From Chionis minor (taxonomy: Eukaryota > Chordata > Aves > Charadriiformes > Chionididae), in NCBI GenBank assembly GCA_013398295.1, contig VZSF01000993.1, positions 1-64,000 of the forward strand: a stretch of DNA of 64,000 nucleotides. The letters are read 5' to 3'. The translations under genes were made by a program, and so were the position numbers. Below the pieces are notes generated by a model. The model worked only from the letters and a program-made list of their open reading frames with translations, had not been told where the DNA came from and did not search any database. Positions within the stretch are counted from its first letter, which is position 1, and the number at the start of each line of letters is the position of its first letter. Below, one piece after another: positions 22,260 to 34,914 of this stretch.

Positions 22260-24440
22260 CATCTAATTTTTTTTAACATGGATGCTGCAACCACAGAGCA
22301 ACATAAGTTGGATGGGACATTTGCAGGTTTTCTGCCCCAAACCCCTGCTCAAAGCAGGTCCAGCTCTCCCATTGCCCATGCGCAGCCAAGGTGTGAGAAA
22401 CTCCCAGGACAGAGATTTCACATCTTCCCTTAGGCGCCTGCTCCAAAGCCTGCCCACTGTCGCTGCACTGCCACTCTTCAGCACAGAGGACACCTGGCTG
22501 CGGTCCCATCAGGCAGCACAACAGTAATGAACATGTCCTCTAGCCGTGTCTTCTTAGGACCGTGTGGCACTTAACACCAGCAGAAACCAGCAGCCTAGTC
22601 AAAGACAGAATATGCTTGTTACCTAGGTGCTGGTACCTTCAGACTGAAACACAAAATTTGAACAAATACTCAACAAAGAAGTTTTATATGTCACTTCCAA
22701 GTTCATCATATTGCTCTGAGCCCCAGAGTCTCAGAAGACCTCAGGAATCAGAAGCTCCAGAGCCAGCACAGCTCAGCCAGAGCCAGCTATGTGAAGGGGG
22801 ACACGTGTTTTGACACTTTTCACTGCATTTTCTCAGATATCAGGTTTTTGGACATGTGTTTGGGATGGGGAGAAGCCATCAGGACCACGGGGATGAGCAG
22901 TTGTGTCCACATGATGGCTGCAGGGGACTGACAGAATGTGCAGGTGACAGAATGTGACTTCCTCCCTGTGACCACCCTGCAGCAGTTCCCGGTGAGCACC
23001 GGCCAGAGCCGCTGCCAGCCAACGGGAAGAGCGACCACAGCCCCATGGCGGTGCCGTCCGTCTGGCCAGACTCAGCACAGCTGCTGGGTTTCTCCACCAG
23101 TCCCCACTAGCTGTGTCCTTCTGCCATCCAAGCTCTGGGTTTAGATCAGTGTCTTCTTTAGAAGACAAATTCCCTTTGACAGAAAATTCAAATAAACCAG
23201 GAGAAATGGTGCTTAATAAATGCAGCTGCTCGAGGACCAGCAACGGGATGTTGTGGGACAAAAATGAGAGTCCTGGCTAAGAACAGCAACACCTTGCCTG
23301 TTCCTCACTGGTGTCCTGGCAAGTTGAAATATAATCTGCTGTACTTGTCCCTGAGTTGGGCTCCTGCGGGTGGACCTCTCTCTCCCTCCAGCTCAGCCTC
23401 CTGGCAGGGGCTACAGGTGTCTCCACCTTTCCCTTAGGGCAAAGGACCTTAATGTAACTTTTTTAAATTAACACTCTCATGACTTTTGTTTTCTATTGTT
23501 GTCTTTTGTGGAAGTAATCACATGGATCATAAATTTCTTCAGTGAATTCCAATAACAATCATTACCCTGCTAGCTAAGATATGCTTGATTGCATGGGGAG
23601 CAGGGCTAACGCTGCACCGAGCCACGGAACGCACCGAACTGCCCGCAGACCAGCCATTAACACTGGAACAGTGGCCGTCCAAATGAAATCTATTACACAA
23701 AAGTCACCTGGGCTGGAGGTGGATATAAACCGAGGGACAGCAGGAGAAGCCGCTTCTCACCGTATGCCAACACCGCCCAAGAGATCGCTCTGTGACCCAG
23801 CAGCCCCGGCAGCATCCCACATAAAGGCAGAGTGACAAACAAGCACGAGAGACCTTAAAAAAGAAGGGAAATGGTCTGGCCTCTCTGCAGAGAACAAAGG
23901 CAAATTTCCCCCCCCGGTAAAGCAAATCTGCGTCTCCGCTCCCAGCCATCGTCGTGGCTCGGGGTGAGAGATCTGCAGCCCGGCCTGGAGAGCTGCAGCC
24001 CCCGTGGCTCACAGAACTCACGCTCTTAGAAGTTTTCTCTATATATGGGGGAGCTGAGAAACACCTCCCCGTTAAAACTTGCTTTCACACAAAAAAGTAG
24101 TTTCACATCACTAACATACTTTTGCAAATTTGTGACAAATTTGACTAAATCCTGCAGTTAAAAAGAGCCCTGGAGTTTAATTTTTTTTAAAAAACAGATA
24201 TTTTACAAACAAATCTGTTTTTTCTCTTTTAAATTCAGAGACATTTAAAGTTTTTGAATTTATTTCAGTGAAGCTAAAAAAAAAATCCAAAAATCTCAAC
24301 TGGAAACAAACTGTATCTTTGAAGTAAAGTCCAAAGTAATTTTTACTGACATCATTTTGTTTTGATTGACCCTTGGACTTTTTTCCAATTTTAACAAGCA
24401 TTAGCAAACAACAGGACCAGTGATTAAACCGGTCAAGTCG

Positions 24441-24520
24441 GAGGTGTCCCTGCCCACGGCAAGGGGTTGGAACTAGATGGTCTTTAAGGTCCCTTCCAAT
24501 CCAAACCATTCTGTGACTCT
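24441..24520 (+). mobile_element. CR1 LINE 3' end fragment
   Basis: About 80 bases of CR1 3' end: GAGGTGTCCCTGCCCA, then GGTTGGAACTAGATGG, then TTTAAGGTCCCTTCCAA and the CATTCTGTGACTCT tail. It is a strongly 5'-truncated insertion, as is usual for CR1. Confidence 0.85.
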
Positions 24521-25740
24521 ACAATTTCTGCTGCTCTAATCTGTAAATATCATTCCCCCCGCGTTTAAGCTGGGGGACTAGAAACCCAGGGTGTGCCACG
24601 GGTCGCCACCAGTAATCTACCAGGTCTTCTCCTGGTGCCTTGCTTTTTCTTTGTCCACAGAAGTCCCACAGGACAAAGGACGTTGATAACTGCCTTCTGC
24701 TCCACCAACCAAGCACACTTGGCCATTAATCTGCCTGGTCAAGACCAGTCCAGGTGCTACAAAAACAGAAGTGCAAAAAAGGGAAAAATTACCAAAGTAC
24801 AGCCCTACTGAAACAAAATGTGTTTCAGAAACAATGCTCTCACTGGGAAGAAGCCAAGCAGGAAGAATACACTATCCATAGCAAAAGCCTGTCATATTAT
24901 ACCCAATTTACCTCAGTGAAAATACCCAGGGTGACAACCAGCTAAAAATCCCAGGGCAAGCAAGCAGGATTCCTCGGCCAGTCTTTGAAGGGCGGGCTTG
25001 GAAAATTTCCTTAAGACTGAACTGTCAGAAACCATGCCAGGATAAAACCAGGGGTCCAACACGGGAGGGTGACGGCTGCTGCAGCGAGACCCCTCTGGCA
25101 GGGAATGGCAGCTGGGGTGGGGCCATACACGAAGCTACCCTCGCGCCCGGCTCCTGCGTGTGGTGGACACGGCACCCCAAGGAGACACACGCCCGCACGG
25201 AGCAGAGCCAGAACGGGACACAGAGCCCTTACTGCTTCCCTGAGACCTACTGTTCTGGTCTGAGCAACACAGGACTAATTTCTCTTCTAATGCTTGGGAA
25301 AACTGCACTTTTAGAGTTCTCTAACATCTGAATTTGTGAATATATTTACTTTACAGCCAGCCATGGTGTGTGGGTTTCAAGGTCTCGGTGTTTTCGAGCT
25401 GGCCAGGTGCGGGCATGAGGAGGAGCGAGACCCTGGCACTTGCCCCAAGCTGCCAATGGGGTTATTTCATACCATGAACGGCACAGTCAACATAAATTAG
25501 AAAGTTTGCCGTGGAGTTCTCTCTCTGCCTTGATGTCTGTGATCCAGAGAAGTTCTCACCCCAGTGCCAGAGCCCTGAGCCCTTCCCTTCCTCCTGAAGC
25601 CGCAGTGCTCACAGCGTCTGACATTTGCTGTCCCCTGCTGGGAGCGCACGGCTTCCTATGGATAGAATGGGCTGAGTATAATCCTCATCTATTTTATATT
25701 GGTTCTTTAGGGTTATTAATGTTAATTATCTAGTCTTATT

Positions 25741-25766
25741 CATAGAATCACAGAATCACCTAGGTT
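25741..25766 (-). mobile_element. CR1 LINE 3' tip remnant
   Basis: CATAGAATCACAGAATCACC followed by TAGGTT is the reversed CR1 3' tail with its ATTCTRTG-type repeats. Only about 26 bases remain, so this is an extreme truncation or a decayed copy. Confidence 0.6.
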
Positions 25767-26999
25767 CTATGAAATCTGTTTATATTTCAGCAGGTTTCCT
25801 TTTTTGTTTTTCCTGATATCCCTTCCCAGGTGGGCAGGGGTCATCAGGTGATAGAGCAATTGTCTAAATGACACTAAATTGTTGTGGGTTTCTCAAACCG
25901 TAACACCTGCCCACAGCTGGAGCTCACTGCCTGCCTCCTGGGACAGTGGCCAAGCCCCCAGGGGCTGGCAGGAGTCTCCGGGGGATGCACTCCAGCCCGG
26001 AGCCTGCAGTCCTCACAGGGGACGCGGCAGGGAGGGAGGAGGGTCGGTATCATGCGCCCCCCGAGCTCGCGCAGCACTGGGGCCAGAGTGGTTTGTGGTT
26101 GGACAGAGCTTTAATGAAAAAGAAACATTTCCCAACAGGACTGAAAAACACCACATTGGAAAACCTCTTCAATGAGCAGTTTTGAAAAAAAGGAAGCCGC
26201 TTTTCAAAACACCCGAGATCCTCTGCATCAAAATGGGAAGCTGCTCCCGGCCTGCGGACCCTCGCGTACCTGGCGTCGTAACCAGCAATTTATCGCTTCC
26301 CACAGGGGAGAAGTGAATAAAGCACTAATAAAGGGAAAAGGAGAAATGCTTTCTCTACAATTAATATTTCCCCCCTTTTTTATTTTTGAGAATGGAATTG
26401 AAAGTGATAGACTTCAGCAAAAGAACAGCCCTCAAAAATTATTTTCAAGTAAAACTTTCCTTACACAGAACAAAATCTTCACTTCTTGACTTTAAACTAA
26501 AAACACCCAGCAGACAAGCAGTGAGTTCTTAGAGCACTAAGACCTTTAAACACAATATGATTAAACCGTGTCAAAAATTTTGTCCCACTCTAGCCAAGAC
26601 AGAGCCCCCGGAGCTGAGATGTACTGCAACAGTCCTCCCGAGCACGACTACACAGGCACTCACAGGACCCCAGGTACGACTATTAGCGCCATGTAATTAA
26701 TTAGACAGCGTCTGTACCGCTTGCTGAGAGAACAGCCCGGAGGTGCGGTGGTAACTGTTGACTCCCATGGCCAGCAGCACAAGCAGCATTCCGCTTCCAC
26801 AGCTGAGCACCTGCAACACCTTCCTCCAACAATCCCAAGTGAACAGGGTAATACCTTTTGCTTCTTAAAGCTCTTTTCTCGCCGGAAAGTGGGAGGAACA
26901 ACCTGCTGGCTGGAATCCCAAATTGCTTCATGTCCCACTACCTGCAGACGCCACCACAGCAGCCTGCCGCGACAGCCAGCGTGGGCTGGGGGCAAGGGC

Positions 27000-27230
27000 G
27001 AGCCTGCAGCAGGGGCAGGAGGCGCGCGCCATCAGCCCGCGGGGTATCGCGCAGGGATCCAGCAGCTGGGGCACCAGGCAGCCTGCTGCCACCAGCGGGG
27101 TCGGGCAGTGCTCTCCGGGGACGCCGGGGACCCCTGTGCCGGCAGCAGCTTCCTCCCGGCAGCCCCGGGGCACAGGCGCAGAAACACGGCCCACGCAAAC
27201 AGACAGACACACGCCAACAGAGCGATCTGC
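27000..27230. other. CpG-rich block in intron 8 (first of two)
   Basis: The stretch has many CpG pairs and runs such as GGCGCGCGCC and CCCGCGGGG in otherwise moderate intron sequence. A second block of the same kind lies at about 28240-28570. They could be intragenic CpG islands or simply GC-rich avian sequence. No TATA box or known promoter motif was seen. A short direct repeat, GTAAATCCACCG, follows near 27286-27308. Confidence 0.35.
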
Positions 27231-28239
27231 CAGCGGGCACCCACAGGTACCCGCGCGCTCTTTCCACGTAGGGAGTAACAGGCCTGTAAATCCACCGGTA
27301 AATCCACGGTAAGAACCCGGCAGGTCAACAGACAGGCTACTGCCACCTACCACCCCTCCCACCACTGCGCTGACTCTTGCCAAAGCACATCCCGGCCATG
27401 TCCGTAACGTCTCGTACTCATTGAGGAACCCCCCAGAGAATGGTCCGGGCGCAACCACCAACCAAACCTTCACACCTGTGGTTTCAAGATGAAACTGGCC
27501 CGTTCACTGGCGAATTTTTTCTGCACATCAGTCGGGCAGAAGTTTATTGCAGGTGCGGCTGGAAGGCACTTGGTCACATTCAGACGTCTCTCCAAAGTTC
27601 CCAGTCCCATCAAGACTGCCAATTAACTTCTAATGAGAGTTGTATATAATTTTATGATCATACAGATTGGACAGTATTTCCCTATTACTTTATCTTTATA
27701 TTAACTAGCACCTGCTCAAAGATGTATAATTTTATTTTTAATGGTTCTGAGCAGGTTGTCATATTTTAAGAAAACAGTAACATGCAGATTTTTGTAACAC
27801 TACCTCATTTCCAAGAAGCTACAAGGCACAGAAATCCCATCAATGACTAATGAGTTGTGGGTTAAGGTGGACGTACCTTGCTGTGAAGTCACTGTACTAT
27901 TCTCGACCCGTGCTGCCTGCCATAAAATTTTAATGCCGCTTCTGACATATTTATGAAATACCTCACCTAGTCTTTGTAGGATGACAAAAAGATTTACATC
28001 TGCAATTACTGCAAGCACACAGGTTTTAGCTATGCACTTTAAACTTTTGTACACAAAGGTATTTAACTTTAATACAACAAAGGTAGGTGGTGCCACAGAG
28101 CAACCATATTGGACCTGCATTAGGAGAGATTTATCTCCCCGTACCAGGAGGACAACTGCCCGACTCCTCTGCATAGAGGGTGGCACTGCAATTAATGACG
28201 ACGAGGAATTTGCCCCTTCCCTCTCCCAGGTTCCCCCCT

Positions 28240-28570
28240 GCAGAGTTGTCTACCAGCCACCGGCACGCAGCCCCCGGGGACCCCACCACGACGCGGCAGC
28301 AGAAGCTGCACCGCGGGCAAGACCGACCCCAGGGAGCCACGGGAGCCGCACGCGGGCCCGGTGCACACGGTGCCGCTCTGCACCAGCTCCTCACGGCTTG
28401 CCCCGAGCCTGGTCTGTGGGGCTGCCTGCGACCCCCGCACAGCCCCGTCCCACCCCACGGCCGGGCGAGGACGAGGGGTGCCGAGTGCCCTCCACCCAGG
28501 CAGGCGCCACCGCTCCTGCCCCTGTGCCCAGGGTCCCCAGACCGGCGGCGTGCGGGGGCTGCCACCCTGT
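28240..28570. other. CpG-rich block in intron 8 (second of two)
   Basis: About 330 bases with dense CpG and long GC runs. The density and length fit a small intragenic CpG island. Open frames pass through it on both strands, as expected when stop codons are rare by composition, and none resembles a known protein. Confidence 0.4.
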
Positions 28571-31500
28571 CGCCTTCCCTGCCCCAGACTGACCGGCTGG
28601 TAACACGGGCAGGATGAAAAAGAAAACTTCCGACTTGCAGAAAACATCAAGCTTTACAATGGGGTTTCATCCCAAACTGGGGGGAAAAGTGCCAAGAAGT
28701 ATCCTGGGGAATAAAACTCTCCAAACCATGTAAGAGCAATGTTGCGTTTGGTGCAGATGAAAACAGTCCACTCTGTGCTTTGTCCTGACTTTAGCCTTGT
28801 TTTTATAACTTCAGCATTCATAATGATAACGTAATGTGTAGTTACTTCCGGGAATTACACAAGTAATTTAGCTAGTAGCAGAGCAGATATAATGTTAGGA
28901 GCCGTAATAACGTAGCTACAGCATGGATATGGTGAAGTCTGGAAATTCAGCATTTTGCTAGCTTGACAAAGGTATGTTTCTGCTGGCATGGAAGCGGTTT
29001 TCAATGATCCACAACTGCTCGTGTGAACGGGGGCAGGAAAGCACCTGCATGGCTGAGGGAGCATCTTCCCACACTGGTGGCTTCTCGGGCATCCCCATCT
29101 CTGACCACTGAGTCCGACCACGCTGGGGGCAGCCACAGGCCAGCTGGGACTGGGTCAGCAGCTCCAGCCACGCCAGGCAACAGCTGGGTCCTGCCCTTTC
29201 TGCAGCACCTCCGGTGGATGGAAAAGCCTCTTGTCATGGTGTAAACCCCCTGTGTGGATGAGCACTCCCAGCGAGCCGCTCAAAGCCCGGCTTCTTATCC
29301 CTCCTGCCTACAGGACCCGGCTTTCAGCTGGGCTCCAGGCTTCAGCCAGCCCCGGACTGCGGCTCTACCACGTCAGCAGGGTCTGCTTTCCCCCTCCGCT
29401 TCCTTCTGTCATCACGGGGAGCTTGTGCAAGCTGTGAAATACAGAGCCACGGCCTCAGCAGAGATGTCAGTTTTTCCTTCTGACACCAAACACGATGCAA
29501 ATGAATGCCTGAGTGACAGAAGACAGGTAATTTCTCACTTGATTTTCACAGCACTGCTTTGGTTTTACACCACATCCACGTTACAGTCATCCTTTTAATG
29601 CAGAGAAAAAACTTGTCAGCCAATCTCAGGTCAACCCTGGGAGTGCGGCAGTGGCCGGATGGTCACTCTGCTAGCAAATGTTTTGTAGCCAAAGCCATTC
29701 CCAAGTAATGTCTGCAGCCACTTAGCCTGGCCTGAGCCAGCTGAGCCAGCCAAAAATCCTGCCGAGGATGAGGACACACAGTGGGGAAGGGAGGATGGGC
29801 AGGGCTTGTGGTCCCAGGCGTAGCAGGCTGATGCTCGAGGCCACCATGGCTGCCATGGCATGTTCCTCGGCAGGACCTGCAGATCCCCACTTGTCCCAAC
29901 AGCCCCGGGCACACCTCCAGGGAACCAGACTCCTCTCCGAGGGCTAACATGACCTTTTCTGGCTTCATGAAACATGCAAGATCGAAGACTAGACAGCCTG
30001 GGATGAGGTGTCTCCTTTGTGCCAAAGGAGGCTGGAAGGAGGAAGAAAAGATGGGGCAGGATCTTCACACCATGCCCAGCACCTCCCCCCGACACAGCAA
30101 GCAGCCCCTCTCCACCTGGGCACTGCTTATCCCACCAGGGACTCCAGCATGGACACCTCTCCCTGCAGGTAAGGCATCCGCACGTGCCTGGAAGTTACTT
30201 TGCAGCAGAGATTCCGCGTGGCAAAGCAGCCTTTGCTGCTGCCGCCCAAGACTGACAGGATTTGGTGCATCTCCTGCTGAACAGACATCAAGTCAGCACC
30301 AGAGTGCTGGTTTTAGCCTTTTTATGTTGGAATTAAGCTTACACTGCAGTCAGTGCAGAGCCTGACCCCAAATCTACAGCAGTCATAGGGGACAGACAAC
30401 TTATTTGCAATCAAAGTTCCCCAGTGCCGCATTTGCTGCTAGAAACAAGCAAACACATCCTTCTTTCTGGAGACTTCCCACTTCCCTGTGCCGGCTGCCC
30501 CTCTCCTCCTGGCACAGCCAGGCAGCCCCTGAGCAGGGCACGTGGGAGAAGCGTCCTCGGAACCTGCCCACCTGCAGCCTCCGCGCAGGGGTTTGCACCT
30601 GCCTGATGTGGGTGCGCACACAGCAGTTTTCCAACACTGCTTCCTACAGTTTCAGGGCCTCCCTCTGCTTTAAAATGTGATTTCAGAGGAAATTTCAACT
30701 GTTGCAGCCCTTGGAGTGCCTTTCTTCATCTTTACTAAAGTACGTCATTTTGCTTAAAATTTTTCACTTAATTTGATTTTCTTTCTGTTACCCAATTTTG
30801 TTTCTTTTGAAACATTCCATCTTACTGCACTGCAATCTGCTGTAGTGTCTTGGCACCTTCACTGGTTTTCATAAAGCCTCAGTGTGTCCAGAAGCTCCTG
30901 GAAAGAAAATACTTACTTCCAAAAATATTTAATTTCAGTTTGTGCCACAGACATCGGCTCTGAGTGTTAGTATTTACTGCAGGGCAGATGTTGTTCCATG
31001 TTTAAACAGTCCTAACTGCAAGAAAGCTCCCTCCATCCAGCATCACGCAGAAATCAAGCCTAGTGTCTCAGGGAAATGAGTCCACCGAGAGGCAGAAATG
31101 CTGAATTCAGAAGTAATGCCCTGCAGGAGAATGGCTGCAAGACCCCCCAAAACCCTGCATGGGTCAACCTGCAGCAGCAGAGGGAGGGTACAGGGAGCCT
31201 GGGGGGAGCCTGGGCATGGGACTGGGTCTCCAGCATCCCCCTGCTCACACAGCCACTGGAAGCAGGAGACAGCCAGTTCATCACAGGACAACTTGTCGAG
31301 TGCTCCCTAACGCCATGAAGCTGAGCAGACCCCTCTGGGCTGTCCCCCAGAGCCAGACACATCTGTCAGCACAGGCAGACACCCAGCCTGGGGATCACGC
31401 ATGAGCAGCCGCCCTTCCACGGGGTGCTTGATGTGGGGGGTCCAACGCACGGAGAAAAGAAACCACGTCCTCCCTGGCACCTACCACACAAGGGAGCACT

Positions 31501-33660
31501 CGGCAGTGGGGCCGCAGAGCTGGGATGTGACGGGAACACAGATCCTGCTCTCCCATCGGTGCCTGCGGGGTGACACCACGCAGCCCTCGCGCAGTGTGGT
31601 GCAGCCGGCATCACACCGGAGTGCAGCAGCCACGTCACACTCCTCCTCACGGACACAGCCGGCCATGAAATGCTTTCCACTCCACTTACTTTGGGGATCT
31701 TGGTGCTTGCTCACAGTCGAACACAGTTTGTCAGGAAAATGCCTGACTGATTTTGGTGGCTGGGTCCAGCTCCCACACGCAGCCGGTGCATGAGGCTGCG
31801 CCAGCGCCCCAGCCACCACTGGCAGTTGTGACAGATGCCAGGCACACCACGGGGCTCACGGCTCTGGCAACGTGCTGTTCATAACCACGATGCTTCTGTA
31901 ATCTGCATTTTTTTTAAACTCTGGGTGCTGACATAACACAAAGAGCCACAACTATAAAAAAGCTGAATCCTCTGAAATTATAAAACATTTGTGTGTTCTC
32001 ACATGGCTGTTACCCTGGTCTGAGGAACCTCACCACGAGAAAGAGGGTTGAGTTCAGCCCTGCAAGCACAAGCCACTCCAGGTCAGCTCCAGTCATGCTT
32101 TCCCACCTCGGAGGCAACGCCTGTGCACGGCTCAGGACGCTGGCACCTTAACTGGCTTTTCCATGCTCTGCTTCACTAATCCAAACCACAACTTTCCAAA
32201 ATCAGAACTAATTTAGTCCTCTCAGCTCCTAATTACAGTTTGTTTTTTCTTGTTGTGTTTCGACCAACACAGTCATCAATAATGAGGGAAACAGAGCAAA
32301 CAGGAGGGGTCCTGCAGAGGGCAGAGGGTGCAGCAGCACCCCTCATCCGCAGCACGCCGCGTCCCGGCTGGACACTGAGCTCTCACCGCTGGCAGACCAA
32401 GGGCACATCACCTGGGGAGCCGCTGTCACCGCGAGTGCTGAGAGCTGGGAAAACATGGATCTGCTAGGAAGCCCTTTGTCACGCTGTTCCTGCCTTCCCA
32501 GAGTGGGGGGACAGTGGTGCACCCTGCAGCCCCCATGCAGACAGGATATCCTCAGTGCCGGGGGAGACCCTGAGGGGAATGGACCCCGCGTAGGGTTAGC
32601 TCTGCCAACCAGGCAGCTCCCGATGACAGGTCCTACAGGGCTAATGCAATTAATGAGCAGAGACCGAGCTTTTAATGCATTTTATCTGCAAGCACCCCAA
32701 CTCCAAATTTCTGACTCTGGGTATTCTGGGGCAGAGACTTGTGTTTGTTGTAGCTGGCAGCATGATGGAGCCCAAAAACAAGTGGCTTGCAGGGCACAGA
32801 AAAACGTTCAGTAACATACAACTCTAACAACAGCAAGTGGACGGCCTTTTAAACCGTTGTTCTATAACCAGCGGTACTGCCTAAAGGTGGGCAGCGAGTC
32901 AGAGCTGTGAGACCGAACGAACCCTCGCCACAGAACAGCCTCTGTTCTCAGGGTCTCCCTGGGGGTACCTCAGCGTGCTGCACGGACACACAACTGGAAG
33001 GGTCCGCACTTTCCCAGAGGCGCAGGACGAAGCCCTGCGCCACCAACTGGGCACCTCCGGCCCTCTCCTCCCCATCCCCAGGGACGGCGGGCGGCCACGG
33101 TGCAGCGGGCAACGCACCTCTGACGCCGACCCCGTGCCGCTCGACCTGGCGCAGCGTCCTCCACAGTGATGCTCCCTCTGCGAGCTCTGCAGCCACAGGG
33201 CCAGGAGCCCCGGGCAGGGCTCCAGAACAAATGACCCCAAACCTCAGCTTCCACCTCTCAGCAGTGAGCACCCCAGCAGTGACGCTTTCTGCTGCAAACG
33301 GCGGCTTAACTTGAAAATCACTATCTGAACAGAGCACTCCCCTATCCCGCGGGCAGCGTTGCTTGGCTGTCGGTGCCCCAGACCCTGACCCCGGCCCAGG
33401 GTGGGGAGGGGGTGGTTTCGGCACCAAAGTCTGGCTGGAAACAGCCCCCCTGCCCCACGGCCCCCAGCGTCGCCAAGCGCCGCTGCCGGCTGACGCCACT
33501 GATTGATTTGACTGAAGGTAGCCAAACTGTCACTCAGGAGGTGCCCCCATGGTACCTCTTCTGGCTGGATCTACTTGAGGGTGGGATTGCCTGAGCCGCT
33601 CCTGTCAGGGATTTCAAAGGAAACAAGCAGCTGAATGCGGATCTGACAGCTCAGCCGCCG

Positions 33661-33685
33661 AATTAGGGCTATTTGCATGCTAATT
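33661..33685. promoter_or_regulatory. Octamer inside a TAAT inverted repeat
   Basis: AATTAG (33661-33666) and CTAATT (33680-33685) form a perfect inverted repeat, and ATTTGCAT (33671-33678), the B-cell octamer, lies between them. TAAT cores are homeodomain sites and the octamer is a POU site, so this is a compact composite element. It lies in an AT-rich island of about 33560-33800 in PAX5 intron 8. A role as an enhancer is inferred, not shown. Confidence 0.35.
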
Positions 33686-34914
33686 TCCACCGTGCTTAAC
33701 TCGCTGGCAGACCTAGAGCAAGAAGCAGCCTCTGCATGTTTGGAACAATGCTTGACTGATCTAGCTGCGTTAACGAGCAAATTATGGTAATTTTGTTATT
33801 ACAAATGCATAGAAATTTCCAAAGAGTGGAGCAATACAATATGTTTTCCCTCCTCCTCCTCACTCCTAAATACAGACCCTTTTGTTTATACACACTTCGC
33901 CTTGCGTACTTATGTTTAGATATGCACAGCGTCTCACCTCGACGGGAGGAGGCAGAAATTACAGCCGGAGCAGGGGGAGCCCGCAGCGCAGACGGGATCG
34001 GCTTGGCCGCACGTGGGACACATGGGACCGCGTCCTCAGCTGGCACCGAGCAGCAGAGACCCTCGGTGGCCGGGGGCTGGGACTAATTGACCCCAGTTGA
34101 GGCTCGGGTCTGTAAGAGGAAGGCGGGTTTGGGAAGAGCAGATCCAGAGGCTGCTGGCTGCCCAGCATTTCACCTCCTTGCCCTCTCCAGTGTAATTTCT
34201 AAATCAGTTTAATGAAATAATATCTGACAACATCATGTTGAAAACAATATAAATTTTGTCTATATTCTGTGCAAGCGTGGTAATTACATTCCTGAGAGAT
34301 GAACACCAAAATGTTTCTCCAGGCTTCCAAGATCCCAGCAGCCCCTCACTCAAAATGTACAGGAGCAGCAGATGAACATATACCATTTACTTAACTGCTT
34401 CATTATTAATTAAGGACATCGTTTGTCGCTTGATTTGCAATCTGGTGTTGCCCCGAGATATTTGGGATGGCACATCACTTGCTCCCTCACATGTGATAAA
34501 CTTCTCTGGGATTTGTCTTCCAAGATTACAGAAGGGTGGAGAGGCACCTTTGTGGAGCAGCCGTAGACTGGGGAAAAAACAGTAAATTTGCTTAATCAGA
34601 AAATGCGGAATGTCAGGTCTTCTGGCTGTGGCGGTGGAAGCTGTGGGTGCTTCTGTGCACACCTAGAGGGTGAAGGTGTTTTTGGGGTGCCTGATTGATG
34701 GCTGGGTTTGAGCTACATGAGCTGCAAAAAGTGGCGACGGTGGCACAAAATAGGTAAGTGCCCATAATCCGCACAGAGACACACATCCTTGCTGTAACAG
34801 CAGCTTGAAACAGGTGGAGCAGACAGCAAATGGGCTTAGGAGTCACCTCCAGGCTCCAAGGAGGTAACTCGCAAACATCCCACTTCACCAAAGAAAGCTT
34901 AATGTTTATTCCTC

